A DNA stretch of 64,000 bases from Polyodon spathula (lineage: Eukaryota > Chordata > Actinopteri > Acipenseriformes > Polyodontidae): NCBI RefSeq assembly GCF_017654505.1, contig NC_054565.1, positions 210,890-274,889 on the forward strand. Direction: 5' to 3'. The translations under genes were made by a program, and so were the position numbers. Under the pieces are notes generated by a model, which was given only the letters and a program-made list of their open reading frames with translations, was not told the DNA's origin and made no database searches. Positions 1-13,457 of the stretch are shown piece by piece (the stretch's first letter is position 1; each line of letters begins with the position of its first letter).

Positions 1-3000
1 TACGTCTGTGGAACGGATGAGCAGGGAACGGAGCTGCGCTGCGAAACCAGCTGCGTCTGTGGTACGAAACCGGATGCGAAAACGAAAAGCTATTCGAGCG
101 CATGTGCGCACCTTCTGCTTAGCGAATACGGCTGCGTTGCGGACCTGCCTGAGTCTGTGCAACCAGCTGCGCACGAAACCGGTTGCGCAGCGAAACAGAC
201 TGATCTGCAGAACGAGACCTGATGCGTGTACGAGAAAGACACCGCTGCGTCTGCGGTGCGAACCAGATGCGTATCCGAGCGAATGTGTGTGCGCACCGTC
301 TGCTTAGCGAAAAATGTTGTGTTGCAGAATCGCCTGTCTCTTGGCAACCGGCACGCAGCTAAAAAGGCAAGATCCGAGAAACAGGTTACGTCTGTGGAAC
401 GGGTGCGCAGCGAAAGCAGGTGCGCTGCGAAACCAGTTGCGTCTGCGGTGCGAAACCTGATGCGAAAACTTAAAATGTGTTCGAGCGAATGCATGTGCGC
501 ACCTTCTGCTTAGCGAATACGGCTGCGTTGAGGACCTGCCTGAGTCTGTGCAACCGACTGTGCAGGAAATGCGCTGCCCAGCTAAAAAGGCTGCATCTGC
601 AGAGCGAAACCTGCTGCGTATATGGGAAAGACTCCTGAGCGAAACCAGCTATGACTACGCACAGGTTGCAATGCGACAGATGCAGCACGGCTGAAATGGA
701 ATGCGTCAGCAAGATTGCTAGCGCTGGAGCTGCGCATCGGAATAGGATATATCTGCGGATTGAAAGCAGATGCGTATCCAAGCGAATGTATGTGCGCACC
801 GTCTGCGTAGCGAATAATGTGCGTTGCGAGCAGCCTGTGTCTTTGCAAACGACCCGCAGCTAAACCGGCAAGATCTTCGAAACAGGTTACGTCTGTGGAA
901 CGGGTGCGGAGGGAACGGAGCTGCGCTGCAAAACCAGTTGCGTCTGTGGTGCGAAACCGGATGCGAAAACGAAAAGCTGTTCGAGCGCATGTGCGCACCT
1001 TCTGCTTAGCGAATAAGGCTGCGTTGAAGACCTGCCTGAGTCTGTGCAACCGGCTGAGCAGGAAACGCGCTGCGCAGCGAAACAGGCTGCGCAGAGAAAC
1101 AGGCTGCATCTGCAGAGCGAGACCTGATGCGTGCGTATACGAGAAAGACACCGCTACGTCTGCGGCGCGAAACCAGATGCGTATCCGAGCGAATGTGTGT
1201 GCGCACCGTCTGCTTAGCGAAAAATGTGCGTTGCGGAGCAGCCTGTCTCTTTGCAAACGACCGCAGCTAAACCGGCAAGATCTGCGAAACAGGTTACGTC
1301 TGTGGAACGGATGCGCAGCGAAAGCAGGTGCGCTGCGAAACCAGTTGCGTCTGTGGTGCGGATGCGAAAACGAAAAACGAAAAGCTATTCGAGCGCATGT
1401 GCGCACCTTCTGCTTAGCGAATACGGCTGCGTTGCGGACCTGCCTGAGTCTGTGCAACCAGTCTGTGAAAGCTGCGCACGAAACCGGTTGCGCAGCGAAA
1501 CAGACTGATCTGCAGAACGAGACCTGATGCGTGTACGAGAAAGACACCGCTGCGTCTGCGGTGCGAACCAGATGCGTATCCGAGCGAATGTGTGTGCGCA
1601 CCGTCTGCTTAGCGAAAAATGTTGTGTTGCAGAATCGCCTGTCTCTTGGCAACCGGCACGCAGCTAAAAAGGCAAGATCCGAGAAACAGGTTACGTCTGT
1701 GGAACGGGTGCGCAGCGAAAGCAGGTGCGCTGCGAAACCAGTTGCGTCTGCGGTGCGAAACCTGATGCGAAAACTTAAAATGTGTTCGAGCGAATGCATG
1801 TGCGCACCTTCTGCTTAGCGAATACGGCTGCGTTGAGGACCTGCCTGAGTCTGTGCAACCGACTGTGCAGGAAATGCGCTGCCCAGCTAAAAAGGCTGCA
1901 TCTGCAGAGCGAAACCTGCTGCGTATATGGGAAAGACTCCTGAGCGAAACCAGCTATGACTACGCACAGGTTGCAATGCGACAGATGCAGCACGGCTGAA
2001 ATGGAATGCGTCAGCAAGATTGCTAGCGCTGGAGCTGCGCATCGGAATAGGATATATCTGCGGATTGAAAGCAGATGCGTATCCAAGCGAATGTATGTGC
2101 GCACCGTCTGCGTAGCGAATGACTACGCACAGGTTGCAATGCGACAGATGCAGCACGGCTGAAATGGAATGCGTCAGCAAGATTGCTAGCGCTGGAGCTG
2201 CGCATCGGAATAGGATATATCTGCGGATTGAAAGCAGATGCGTATCCAAGCGAATGTATGTGCGCACCGTCTGCGTAGCGAATAATGTGCGTTGCGAGCA
2301 GCCTGTGTCTTTGCAAACGACCCGCAGCTAAACCGGCAAGATCTTCGAAACAGGTTACGTCTGTGGAACGGGTGCGGAGGGAACGGAGCTGCGCTGCCAA
2401 ACCAGTTGCGTCTGTGGTGCGAAACCGGATGCGAAAACGAAAAGCTGTTCGAGCGCATGTGCGCACCTTCTGCTTAGCGAATAAGGCTGCGTTGAAGACC
2501 TGCCTGAGTCTGTGCAACCGGCTGAGCAGGAAACGCGCTGCGCAGCGAAACAGGCTGCGCAGAGAAACAGGCTGCATCTGCAGAGCGAGACCTGATGCGT
2601 ATACGAGAAAGACACCGCTACGTCTGCGGTGCGAAACCAGATGCGTATCCGAGCGAATGTGTGTGCGCACCGTCTGCTTAGCGAAAAATGTGCGTTGCGG
2701 AGCAGCCTGTCTCTTTGCAAACGACCGCAGCTAAACCGGCAAGATCTGCGAAACAGGTTACGTCTGTGGAACGGGTGGCAGCGAAAGTTCGAGCGCATGT
2801 GCGCACCTTCTGCTTAGCGAATAGCGTTGCGCTGCGAAACCAGTTGCGTCTGCGGTGCGAAACCGGATGCGAAAACGAAAAGCTGTTCGAGCGCATGTGC
2901 GCACCTTCTGCTTAGCGAATACGGCTGCGTTGACCTGCCTGAGTCTGTGCAACCTGCCTGCAGGTGCGCTGCCCAGCTAAAAAGGCTGCATCTGCAGAGC

Positions 3001-6000
3001 GAAACCTGCTGCGTATATGGGAAAGACTCCTGAGCGAAACCAGCTATGACTACGCACAGGTTGCAATGCGACAGAAACAGGCTGAAATCTGCGTCAGCGA
3101 GACCTGATGCGTGTACGAGAAAGGAACCGCTGCGTCTGCGGTGCGAAACCAGATGCGTATCCAAGCGAATGTGTGTGCGCACCGTCTGCGTAGCGAATAA
3201 TGTGCGTTGCGAGCAGCCTGTGTCTTTGCAAACGACCCGCAGCTAAACCGGCAAGATCTTCGAAACAGGTTACGTCTGTGGAACGGGTGCGCAGCGAAAG
3301 CAGGTGCGCTGCGAAACCAGTTGCGTCTGTGGTGCGAAACCGGATGCGAAAACGAAAAACTGTTCGAGCGAATGCATGTGCGCACCTTCTGCTTAGCGAA
3401 TACGGCTGCGTTGCGGACCTGCCTGAGTCTGTGCAACCGGCTGAGCAGGAAACGCGCTGCGCAGCGAAACAGGCTGCGCAGAGAAACAGGCTGCATCTGC
3501 AGAGCGAGACCTGATGCGTATACGAGAAAGACACCGCTACGTCTGCGGCGCGAAACCAGATGCGTATCCGAGCGAATGTGTGTGCGCACCGTCTGCTTAG
3601 CGAAAAATGTGCGTTGCGGAGCAGCCTGTCTCTTTGCAAACGACCGCAGCTAAACCGGCAAGATCTGCGAAACAGGTTACGTCTGTGGAACGGGTGAGGA
3701 GGGAAAGCAGCTGCGCTGCGAAACCAGCTGCGTCTGTGGTGCGAAACCGGATGCGAAAACGAAAAGCTGTTCGAGCTATTCGAGTGCGCACCTTCTGCTT
3801 AGCGAATAAGGCTGCGTTGAAGACCTGCCTGAGTCTGTGCAACCGGCTGAGCAGGAAACGCGCTGCGCAGCGAAACAGGCTGCATCTGCAGAGCGAGACC
3901 TGATGCGTGTACGAGAAAGACACCGCTGCCTCTGCGGTGCGAACCAGATGCGTATCCGAGCGAATGTGTGTGCGCACCGTCTGCTTAGCGAAAAATGTTG
4001 TGTTGCAGAATCGCCTGTCTCTTGGCAACCGGCACGCAGCTAAAAAGGCAAGATCCGAGAAACAGGTTACGTCTGTGGAACGGGTGCGCAGCGAAAGCAG
4101 GTGCGCTGCGAAACCAGTTGCGTCTGCGGTGCGAAACCTGATGCGAAAACTTAAAATGTGTTCGAGCGAATGCATGTGCGCACCTTCTGCTTAGCGAATA
4201 CGGCTGCGTTGAGGACCTGCCTGAGTCTGTGCAACCGACTGTGCAGGACTGCGCTGCGCAGGAAACCTGCGCTGCGGCTGCGCTGCTGAAACCTGAGATG
4301 CTCCAAGCGAAGCATGTGCAACCGTCTGCGTAGCAGAAATGCTGCGTTGCGAACAGCAGAAAGGCTGCATCTGCAGAGCGAGACCTGCTGGCTGCTATGC
4401 TGCGCAGAGAGCACGGCTGATGGAATGCGTCAGCAAGATTGCTAGCGCTGGAGCTGCGCATCGGAATAGGATATATCTGCGGATTGAAAGCAGATGCGTA
4501 TCCAAGCGAATGTATGTGCGCACCGTCTGCTTAGCGAATAATGTGCGTTGCGAGCAGCCTGTGTCTTTGCAAACGACCCGCAGCTAAACCGGCAAGATCT
4601 TCGAAACAGGTTACGTCTGTGGAACGGGTGCGGAGGGAACGGAGCTGCGCTGCCAAACCAGTTGCGTCTGTGGTGCGAAACCGGATGCGCTGCATGTGCG
4701 CACCTTCTGCTTAGCGAATAAGGCTGCGTTGAAGACCTGCCTGAGTCTGTGCAACCGGCTGAGCAGGAAACGCGCTGCGCAGCGAAACAGGCTGCATCTG
4801 CAGAGCGAGACCTGATGCGTATACGAGAAAGACACCGCTACGTCTGCGGCGCGAAACCAGATGCGTATCCGAGCGAATGTGTGTGCGCACCGTCTGCTTA
4901 GCGAAAAATGTGCGTTGCGGAGCAGCCTGTCTCTTTGCAAACGACCGCAGCTAAACCGGCAAGATCTGCGAAACAGGTTACGTCTGTGGAACGGGTGCGG
5001 AGGGAACGGAGCTGCGCTGCCAAACCAGTTGCGTCTGTGGTGCGAAACCGGATGCGAAAACGAAAAGCTATTCGAGCGCATGCATGTGCGCACCTTCTGC
5101 TTAGCGAATACGGCTGCGTTGCGGACCTGCCTGAGTCTGTGCAACCAGCTGCGCACGAAACCGGCTGCGCAGCGAAACAGGCTGATCTGCAGAACGAGAC
5201 CTGATGCGTGTACGAGAAAGACACCGCTGCGTCTGCGGTGCGAACCAGATGCGTATCCGAGCGAATGTGTGTGCGCACCGTCTGCTTAGCGAAAAATGTT
5301 GTGTTGCAGAATCGCCTGTCTCTTGGCAACCGGCACGCAGCTAAAAAGGCAAGATCCGAGAAACAGGTTACGTCTGTGGAACGGGTGCGCAGCGAAAGCA
5401 GGTGCGCTGCGAAACCAGTTGCGTCTGCGGTGCGAAACCTGATGCGAAAACTTAAAATGTGTTCGAGCGAATGCATGTGCGCACCTTCTGCTTAGCGAAT
5501 ACGGCTGCGTTGAGGACCTGCCTGAGTCTGTGCAACCGACTGTGCAGGAAATGCGCTGCCCAGCTAAAAAGGCTGCATCTGCAGAGCGAAACCTGCTGCG
5601 TATATGGGAAAGACTCCTGAGCGAAACCAGCTATGACTACGCACAGGTTGCAATGCGACAGATGCAGCACGGCTGAAATGGAATGCGTCAGCAAGATTGC
5701 TAGCGCTGGAGCTGCGCATCGGAATAGGATATATCTGCGGATTGAAAGCAGATGCGTATCCAAGCGAATGTATGTGCGCACCGTCTGCGTAGCGAATAAT
5801 GTGCGTTGCGAGCAGCCTGTGTCTTTGCAAACGACCCGCAGCTAAACCGGCAAGATCTTCGAAACAGGTTACGTCTGTGGAACGGGTGCGGAGGGAACGG
5901 AGCTGCGCTGCCAAACCAGTTGCGTCTGTGGTGCGAAACCGGATGCGAAAACGAAAAGCTGTTCGAGCGCATGTGCGCACCTTCTGCTTAGCGAATAAGG

Positions 6001-9000
6001 CTGCGTTGAAGACCTGCCTGAGTCTGTGCAACCGGCTGAGCAGGAAACGCGCTGCGCAGCGAAACAGGCTGCGCAGAGAAACAGGCTGCATCTGCAGAGC
6101 GAGACCTGATGCGTATACGAGAAAGACACCGCTACGTCTGCGGCGCGAAACCAGATGCGTATCCGAGCGAATGTGTGTGCGCACCGTCTGCTTAGCGAAA
6201 AATGTGCGTTGCGGAGCAGCCTGTCTCTTTGCAAACGACCGCAGCTAAACCGGCAAGATCTGCGAAACAGGTTACGTCTGTGGAACGGATGCGCAGCGAA
6301 AGCAGGTGCGCTGCGAAACCAGCTGCGTCTGCGGTGTGAAACCGGATGCGAAAACGAAAAGGTGTTCGAGCGAATGCATGTGCGCACCTTCTGCTTTGCG
6401 AATAAGCGAAACAGGCTTCATCTGCATAGCGAGACCTGATGCGTATACGAGAAAGACACCGCTGCGTCTGCGGTGCGAGACCGGATGTCAAAACGAAAAA
6501 GTGTTCGAGCGAATGCATGTGCGCACCTTCTGCTTAGCGAATACGGCTGCGTTGCGGACCTGCCTGAGTCTGTGCAACCGGCTGCGCAGGAAAACCGGCT
6601 GCGCAGCGAAAAAGGCTGCATCTGCAGAGCGAGACCTGTTGCGTATATGAGAAAGACTCCGCATCGAAACCGGCTACGACTACGCACCGGTTGCGATGTG
6701 AGAATTGCAGCACTGCTGAAATCCGCTGCCACAGCAAGATTGCTAGCGCAGCGAATGCAGCTGCGCATCGGAACAGGCTACCTCTGCGGATTGAAACCAG
6801 ATGCATATCCGAGCAAATGTGTGTGCGCACCGTCTGCTTAGCGAATACGGCTGCGTTGCGGAACCGCCTGTCTCTTTGCAACCGGCCCGCAGCTAAACCG
6901 GCAAGATCTGCGAAACAGGTTACGTTTGTAAACGGGTACATAGCGAAAGCAGCTGCGTCTGCCGTGCGAAACCGGATGCAACAAGGAAAAGGTGTTCGAG
7001 CGAATGCATGTGCGCACCTTCTGCTTAGCGAATACGGCTGCGTTGCGGACATGCCTGAGTCTGTGCAACCCGCTGAGCAGGAAACGCAATGCGCAGCGAA
7101 ACCTGCTGTGCAGCGAAACACGCTGCATCTGCAGATCGAAACCAGATGCGTATTCGTGCGAATGTGTATGCGCACCGTCTGCTTAGCGAAAAATGCTGCG
7201 TTGCGGAACCGCCTGTCTCTTTGCAACCGGCCCGCAGCTAAACCGGCAAGATCTGCGAAACAGGTTACGTCTGTGGAACGCGTGCGTAGAGAAAGCAGCT
7301 GCGCTGCGAAACCAGCTGCGTCTGCGGTGCGAAACCGGATGCGAAAACGAAAAGGTGTTCGAGCGAATGCATGTGCGCACCTTCTGCTTAGCGAATACGG
7401 CTGCGTTGCGGACCTGCCTGAGTCTGTGCAACCGGCTGCGCAGGAAACCGGCTGCGCAGCGAAACAGGCTGCATCTGCAGAGCGAGACCTGATGCGTATA
7501 CGAGAAAGACACCGCTGCGTCTGCGGTGCGAAACCGGATGCGAAAACGAAAAAGTGTTCGAGCGAATGCAGGTGCGCACCGTCTGCTTAGCGAATAAGGC
7601 TGCATTGCGGACCCGCCTGAGTCTGTGCAACCGGCTGCGCAGGAAAACCGGCTGCGCAGCGAAAAAGGCTGCATCTGCAGAGCGAGACCTGTTGCGTATA
7701 TGAGAAAGACTCCGCAGCGAAACCGGCTACGACTACGCACCGGTTGCGATGCGAGAAAGCAGCACTGCTGAAATCCGCTGCCTCAGCAAGATTGCTAGCG
7801 CAGCGAATGCAGCTGTGCACCGGAACAGGCTATCTCTGCGGATCGAAACCAGATGCGTATCCGAGCGAATGTGTGTGCGCACCGTCTGCTTAGCGAAAAC
7901 GGCTGCGTTGCGGACCTGCCTGAGTCTGTGCAACCGGCCCGCAGCTAAACCGGCAAGATCTGCGAAACAGGTTACGTCAGATGCGAAATCAGCTGCGTCT
8001 GCGAATGCGAAAACGAAAAGGTGTTCGAGCACCGTCTGCTGCTTAGCGAATACGGCTGCGTTGCGGACCTGCCTGAGTCTGTGCAACCGGCTGCGCAGAA
8101 AAACCGGCTGCGCAGCGAAAAAGGCTGCATCTGCAGAGCGAGACCTGTTGTGTAAATGAGATAGACTCAGCAGCGAAACCGGCTACGACTACGCACCGGT
8201 TCCGATGCGGGAGATGCAGTACTGCTGAAATCGGCTGCGTCAGCAAGATAGCTAGTGCAGCCAATGCAGCTGCGAATCGGAACAGGCTACTTCTGCGGTT
8301 CGAAACCATATGCGTATCTGAGCGAATGTGTGCGCACCGTCTGCTTAGCGAAAAAGGCTGCGTTGCAGGCTACTTCCGGTTCGAAACCATATGCGTATCT
8401 GAGCGACCGTCTGCTTAGCGAAAAATGCGCCTGTCTCTTTGCAACCGGCCCGCAGCTAAACCGGCAAGATCTGCGAAACAGGTTACGTTTGTAAACGGGT
8501 ACATAGCGAAAGCAGCTGCGTCTGCCGTGCGAAACCGGATGCAACAAGGAAAAGGTGTTCGAGCGAATGCATGTGCGCACCTTCTGCTTAGCGAATACGG
8601 CTGCGTTGCGGACATGCCTGAGTCTGTGCAACCCGCTGAGCAGGAAACGCAATGCGCAGCGAAACCTGCTGTGCAGCGAAACACGCTGCATCTGCAGATC
8701 GAAACCAGATGCGTATTCGTGCGAATGTGTATGCGCACCGTCTGCTTAGCGAAAAATGCTGTGTTGCGGAACCGCCTGTCTCTTTGCAACCGGCCCGCAG
8801 CTACACCGGCAAGATCTGCGAAACAGGTTACGTCTGTGGAACGGGTGCGTAGAGAAAGCAGCTGCGCTGCGAAACCAGTTGCGTCTGTGGTGAGAAAACG
8901 AAAAGGTGTTCGAGCGAATGCATGTGCGCACCTTCTGCTTAGCGAATACGGCTGTGCGGACCTGCCTGAGTCTGTGCAACCGGCTGCGCAGCTAAACCGG

Positions 9001-10537
9001 CAAGATCTGCGAAACAGGTTACGTTTGTAAACGGGTACGTAGCGAAATCAGCTGCGTCTGCGGTGCGAAACCGGATGCGAAAACGAAAAGGTGTTCGAGC
9101 GAATGCATGTGCGCACCTTCTGCTTAGCGAATACGGCTGCGTTGCGGACCTGCCTGAGTCTGTGCAACCGGCTGCGCCGAAAAACCGGCTGCGCAGCGAA
9201 AAAGGCTGCATCTGCAGAGCGAGACCCGTTGTGTAAATGAGAAAGACTCAGCAGCGAAACCGGCTACGACTACGACCGGTTCCGATGCGGGAGATGCAGT
9301 ACTGCTGAAATCGGCTGCGTCAGCAAGATAGCTAGTGCAGCCAATGCAGCTGCGCATCGGAACAGGCTACTTCTGCGGTTCGAAACCATATGCGTATCTG
9401 AGCGAATGTGTGCTCGCACCGTCTGCTTAGCGAAAAAGGCTGCGTTGCGAACCTGCCTGAGTCTGTGGAAATGGCTGCGCAGAAAAACCGGCTGCGCAGC
9501 GAAAAAGGCTGCATCTGCAGAGCGAGACCTGTTGTGTAAATGAGAAAGACTCAGCAGCGAAACCGGCTACGACTACGCACCAGTTCCGATGCGAGAGATG
9601 CAGTACTGCTGAAATCGTCTGCGTCAGCAAGATAGCTAGTGCAGCCAATGCAGCTGCGAATCGGAACAGGCTACTTCTGCGGTTCAAAACCATAACTGAA
9701 ATGTGTGCGCGCTGTAGCGAAAAAGGCTGCGTTGCAGACCTGCCTGAGACCTGCATGCGTATTCGAGCGAATGTGTGTGCGCACCTTCTGCTTAGCGAAT
9801 AAGGCTGCGTTGCGGACCTGCCTGAGTCTGTGCAACCGGCTGCGCAGAAAAACCGGCTGCGCAGCGAAAAAGGCTGCATCTGCAGAGCGAGACCTGTTGT
9901 GTAAATGAGAAAGACTCAGCAGCGAAACCGGCTACGACTACGCACCGGTTGCGATGCGAGAGATGCAGCACTGCTGAAATCGGCTGCGTCAGCAAGATAG
10001 CTAGTGCAGCCAATGCAGCTGCGCATCGGAACAGGCTACTTCTGCGGTTCGAAACCATATGCGTATCTGAGCGAATGTGTGCGCGCACCGTCTGCTTAGC
10101 GAAAAAGGCTGCGTTGCGGAACCGCCTGTCTCTTTGCAACCGGCCCGCAGCTAAACCGGCAAGATCTGCGAAACAGGTTACGTCTGTGGAACGCGTGCGT
10201 AGCGAAAGCAGCTGCGCTGCGAAACCAGCTGCGTCTGCGGTGCGAAACCGGATGCGAAAACGAAAAGGTGTTCGAGCGAATGCATGTGCGCACCTTCTGC
10301 TTAGCGAATACGGCTGCGTTGCGGACCTGCCTGAGTCTGTGCAACCGGCTGCGCAGGAAAACCGGCTGCGCAGCGAAACAGGCTTCATCTGCATAGCGAG
10401 ACCTGATGCGTATACGAGAAAGACACCGCTGCGTCTGCGGTGCGAAACCGGATGCGAAAACGAAAAAGTGTTCGAGCGAATGCAGGTGCGCACCGTCTGC
10501 TTAGCGAATACGGCTGCGTTGCGGACCCGCCTGAGTC
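1..10537. repeat. CpG-rich higher-order satellite, part 1
   Basis: The whole stretch is imperfect tandem repetition rich in GCG, TGCG and GCGAAAC. The simplest unit is about 18 bp, close to GYGAAACCGGCTGCGTCT, seen most clearly at 15352-15387. Diverged units are organised into blocks of about 370-540 bp: the phrase CAGGTTACGTCTGTGG recurs near 383, 881, 1292, 1686, 2352, 2755, 3268, 3676, 4065, 4607, 4976, 5367, 5867 and 6269. A larger block of about 1.3 kb is repeated almost unchanged, with the segment at 226 seen again at 1531, 3907 and 5208. Long open frames occur on both strands (for example 582-1799 on -, 6691-7590 on +), but they overlap, are low in complexity, and follow from a unit length divisible by three. 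I treat them as non-coding. The array continues beyond the left edge. Confidence 0.93.
1956..2281. repeat. 163-bp tandem duplication inside satellite 1
   Basis: The block 1956-2118, starting ATGACTACGCACAGG and ending at GTAGCGA, is followed directly by an essentially identical copy at 2119-2281. Neighbouring higher-order blocks (650-820, 5630-5800) carry it once. This is a recent local duplication, probably by unequal exchange or slippage. Confidence 0.85.
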
Positions 10538-13457
10538 ATAAGAACATAAGAACATAAGAAAGTTTACAAACGAGAGGAGGCCATTCGGCCCATCTTGCTC
10601 GTTTGGTTGTTAGTAGCTTATTGATCCCAAAATCTCATCAAGCAGCTTCTTGAAGGATCCCAGGGTGTCAGCTTCAACAACATTACTGGGGAGTTGATTC
10701 CAGACCCTCACAATTCTCTGTGTAAAAAAGTGCCTCCTATTTTCTGTTCTGAATGCCCCTTTGTCTAATCTCCATTTGTGACACCCTGGTCCTTGTTTCT
10801 TTTTTCATGCTGAAAAAGTCCCTTGGGTCGACACTGTCAATACCTTTTAGAATTTTGAATGCTTGAATTAGGTCGCCACGTAGTCTTCTTTGTTCAAGAC
10901 TGAACAGATTCAATTCTTTTAGCCTGTCTGCATATGACATGCCTTTTAAGCCCGGAATAATTCTGGTCGCTCTTCTTTGCACTCTTTCTAGAGCAGCAAT
11001 ATCTTTTTTATAGCGAGGTGACCAGAACTGCACACAATATTCAAGATGAGGTCTTACTAGTGCATTGTACAGTTTTAACATTACTTTCCTTGATTTAAAT
11101 TCAACACTTTTCACAATGTATCCGAGCATCTTGTTAGCCTTTTTTATAGCTTCCCCACATTGCCTAGATGAAGACATTTCTGAGTCAACAAAAACTCCTA
11201 GGTCTTTTTCATAGATTCCTTCTCCAATTTCAATATCTCCCATATGATATTTATAATGTACATTTTTATTTCCTGCGTGCAGTACCTTACACTTTTCTCT
11301 ATTAAATGTCATTTGCCATGTGTCTGCCCAGTTCTGAATCTTGTCTAGATCATTTTGAATGACCTTTGCTGCTGCAACAGTGTTTGCCACTCCTCCTACT
11401 TTTGTGTCGTCTGCAAATTTAACAAGTTTGCTTACTATACCAGAATCTAAATCATTAATGTAGATTAGGAATAGCAGAGGACCTAATACTGATCCCTGTG
11501 GTACACCGCTGGTTACCACACTCCATTCTGAGGTTTTTCCTCTAATCAGTACTTTCTGTTTTCTACATGTTAACCACTCCCTAATCCATGTACATGTGTT
11601 TCCTTGAATCCCAACTGCGTTCAGTTTGAGAATTAATCTTTTGTGCGGGACTTTGTCAAAAGCTTTCTGGAAATCTAAATAAACCATGTCATATGCTTTG
11701 CAATTATCCATTATCGATGTTGCATCCTCAAAAAAATCAAGCAAGTTAGTTAGACACGATCTCCCTTTCCTAAAACCATGTTGACTGTCTCCCAGTACCC
11801 TGTTACCATATAGGTAATTTTCCATTTTGGATCTTATTATAGTTTCCATAAGTTTGCATATAATAGAAGTCAGGCTTACTGGTCTGTAGTTACCTGGTTC
11901 AGTTTTGTTTCCCTTTTTGTGGATCGGTATTACGTTTGCAATTTTCCAGTCTGTCGGTACCACCCCTGTGTCAAGAGACTGCTGCATGATCTTGGTTAGC
12001 GGTTTGTAAATTACTTCTTTCATTTCTTTGAGTACTACTGGGAGGATCTCATCCGGCCCAGGGGATTTGTTTATTTTAAGAGCTCCTAGTCCCTTTAACA
12101 CTTCTGCCTCAGTTATGCTAAAGTTATTTAAAACTGGATAGGAACTGGATGACATGTGGGGCATGTTGTCAGTATCTTCCTTTGTAAAAACTTGTGAAAA
12201 GTAATCATTTAACATATTTGCTATTTTTTTTTCTTCCTCTACGATTTTGCCATTTGTATCTCTTAAACATTTAATCTCCTCTTTGAATGTTCTCTTGCTG
12301 TTGTAATATTGGAAAAACATTTTGGAATTGGTTTTAGCTCCCTTAGCAATGTTCATTTCTATTTCTCTCTTGGCCTTTCTAACTTCCTTTTTGACTTGCG
12401 TTTGCAGTTCCGTGTACTCTTTCTGCGTACTTTCTTTTCGGTCCTTTTTTAATGCTCTGTAAAGTGCCTTTTTTCGCTGAATATTTTTTTTAATTGATCT
12501 ATTAAACCATTTTGGCAATTTAGTTTTACATTTAGATTTGTCTACTTTAGGGATGTAATTGTTTTGCGCCTCTAGTACTACATTTTTGAAGAACAACCAT
12601 CCTTCTTCTGTGGGTGTTTTCTCTATTTTACTCCAATCTACTTCTGTTAGTCTCTGTTTCATGCCTTCATAGTTTGCTTTTCTAAAATTGTAAACCTTAA
12701 CTTTAGTCTTTACTTTTGGGGATTTAAAAAACACTTCAAATGAGACCATGTTTATGGTCTGAGTTTGCCAGTGGTTCTCTGACCTCTGTTTTAGTTATTC
12801 TATCTTCGTTATTTGAAAAGACTAAATCAAGGCATGCCTCCCCTCTAGTGGGTGCCTTCACAAATTGTGTTAGGAAGCAGTCATTTGTCATTTCCACCAT
12901 TTCTATTTCATCCTTCGCGCTACCCACCGGGTTTTCCCATTTTATTTGGGGGAAGTTGAAATCCCCCATTAGTATGGCTTCTCCTTTGCTACACACATTT
13001 CTAATGTCATTGTATAACAGATTATTGTGCTCACCGTCTGAATCTGGCGGTCTATAGCATGCTCCTATTATTATTATGCCTTTTGAATTTTTGTCTGTTA
13101 TTCTGACCCATATTGATTCGGTTTTATTTTCTTTGTCCAGGTTTAACCCCTGGGCTTCAAGACTGTTTCTTATGTATAGCGCTACCCCTCCTCCTCTTCT
13201 GTCCTGCCTGTCTTTCCTATACAGTGTATACCCACAAATATTATATTCGTCCCCATCACTCTCAGATAACCACGTTTCTGTAACACCTATCACATCATAG
13301 TTACCTGTTAGTGCAGTAGCTTCAAGTTCTAGAATTTTGTTTCTGATACTTCTAGCATTTAGATAAATACATTTAATGGTTGTCTTACCTGAGTTGTTGT
13401 TCTTGTTTTGATGCGGTCTCCCTTCTGTTTTTTTGTTGATTTCTCCCCCCTTCCTTT
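10538..13457 (-). mobile_element. CR1/L2-type LINE copy A, 5'-truncated, inside satellite 1
   Basis: A - strand LINE runs from its 3' tail (ATAAGAACATAAG repeats at 10538) to 13457, where similarity to the other copies stops just upstream of the endonuclease domain. It lacks ORF1 and the 5' UTR. Satellite 1 flanks both sides: the left flank ends in CCTGAGTC and the right flank resumes with TGTGCAACTGGCTGCGCAGG, the expected continuation of the satellite phrase. The insertion therefore went into a pre-existing array. A target-site duplication is not clear. 5' truncation is typical of target-primed reverse transcription. Confidence 0.93.
10737..13440 (-). pseudogene. LINE ORF2 (endonuclease + reverse transcriptase), frameshifted, copy A
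   Basis: The protein would nick target DNA and reverse-transcribe LINE RNA. The endonuclease part (13440 down to 12740) shows LNARSIRNK, ETWL, GDFNFPQIKW and the start of the terminal SDH motif. The reverse-transcriptase part (12749 down to 10737, about 670 aa open) shows SGVPQGSVLGP and the catalytic FADD box. An extra base near 12745 (CATGTTTATGG where other copies have CATGTTGTGG) puts the two parts in different frames. A one-base insertion near 10785 alters the C-terminus. A 3-bp expansion near 13072 adds one isoleucine. The upstream open frame of this endonuclease runs out into satellite sequence and is not part of the LINE protein. The copy is dead. Confidence 0.9.

Noticed and set aside
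582..1799. 405-aa open frame on the - strand as a protein gene
   Set aside because: It lies wholly in satellite 1, overlaps open frames on the + strand, and its peptide is a repetition of the same Arg/Ser/Phe-rich segments. The unit length divisible by three explains it.
6691..7590. 299-aa open frame on the + strand as a gene
   Set aside because: Same satellite, same explanation; parts of it recur in many other short frames.
1..10537. CRISPR array
   Set aside because: Repeats are contiguous, diverged and not separated by unique spacers of constant length, and the genome is eukaryotic.
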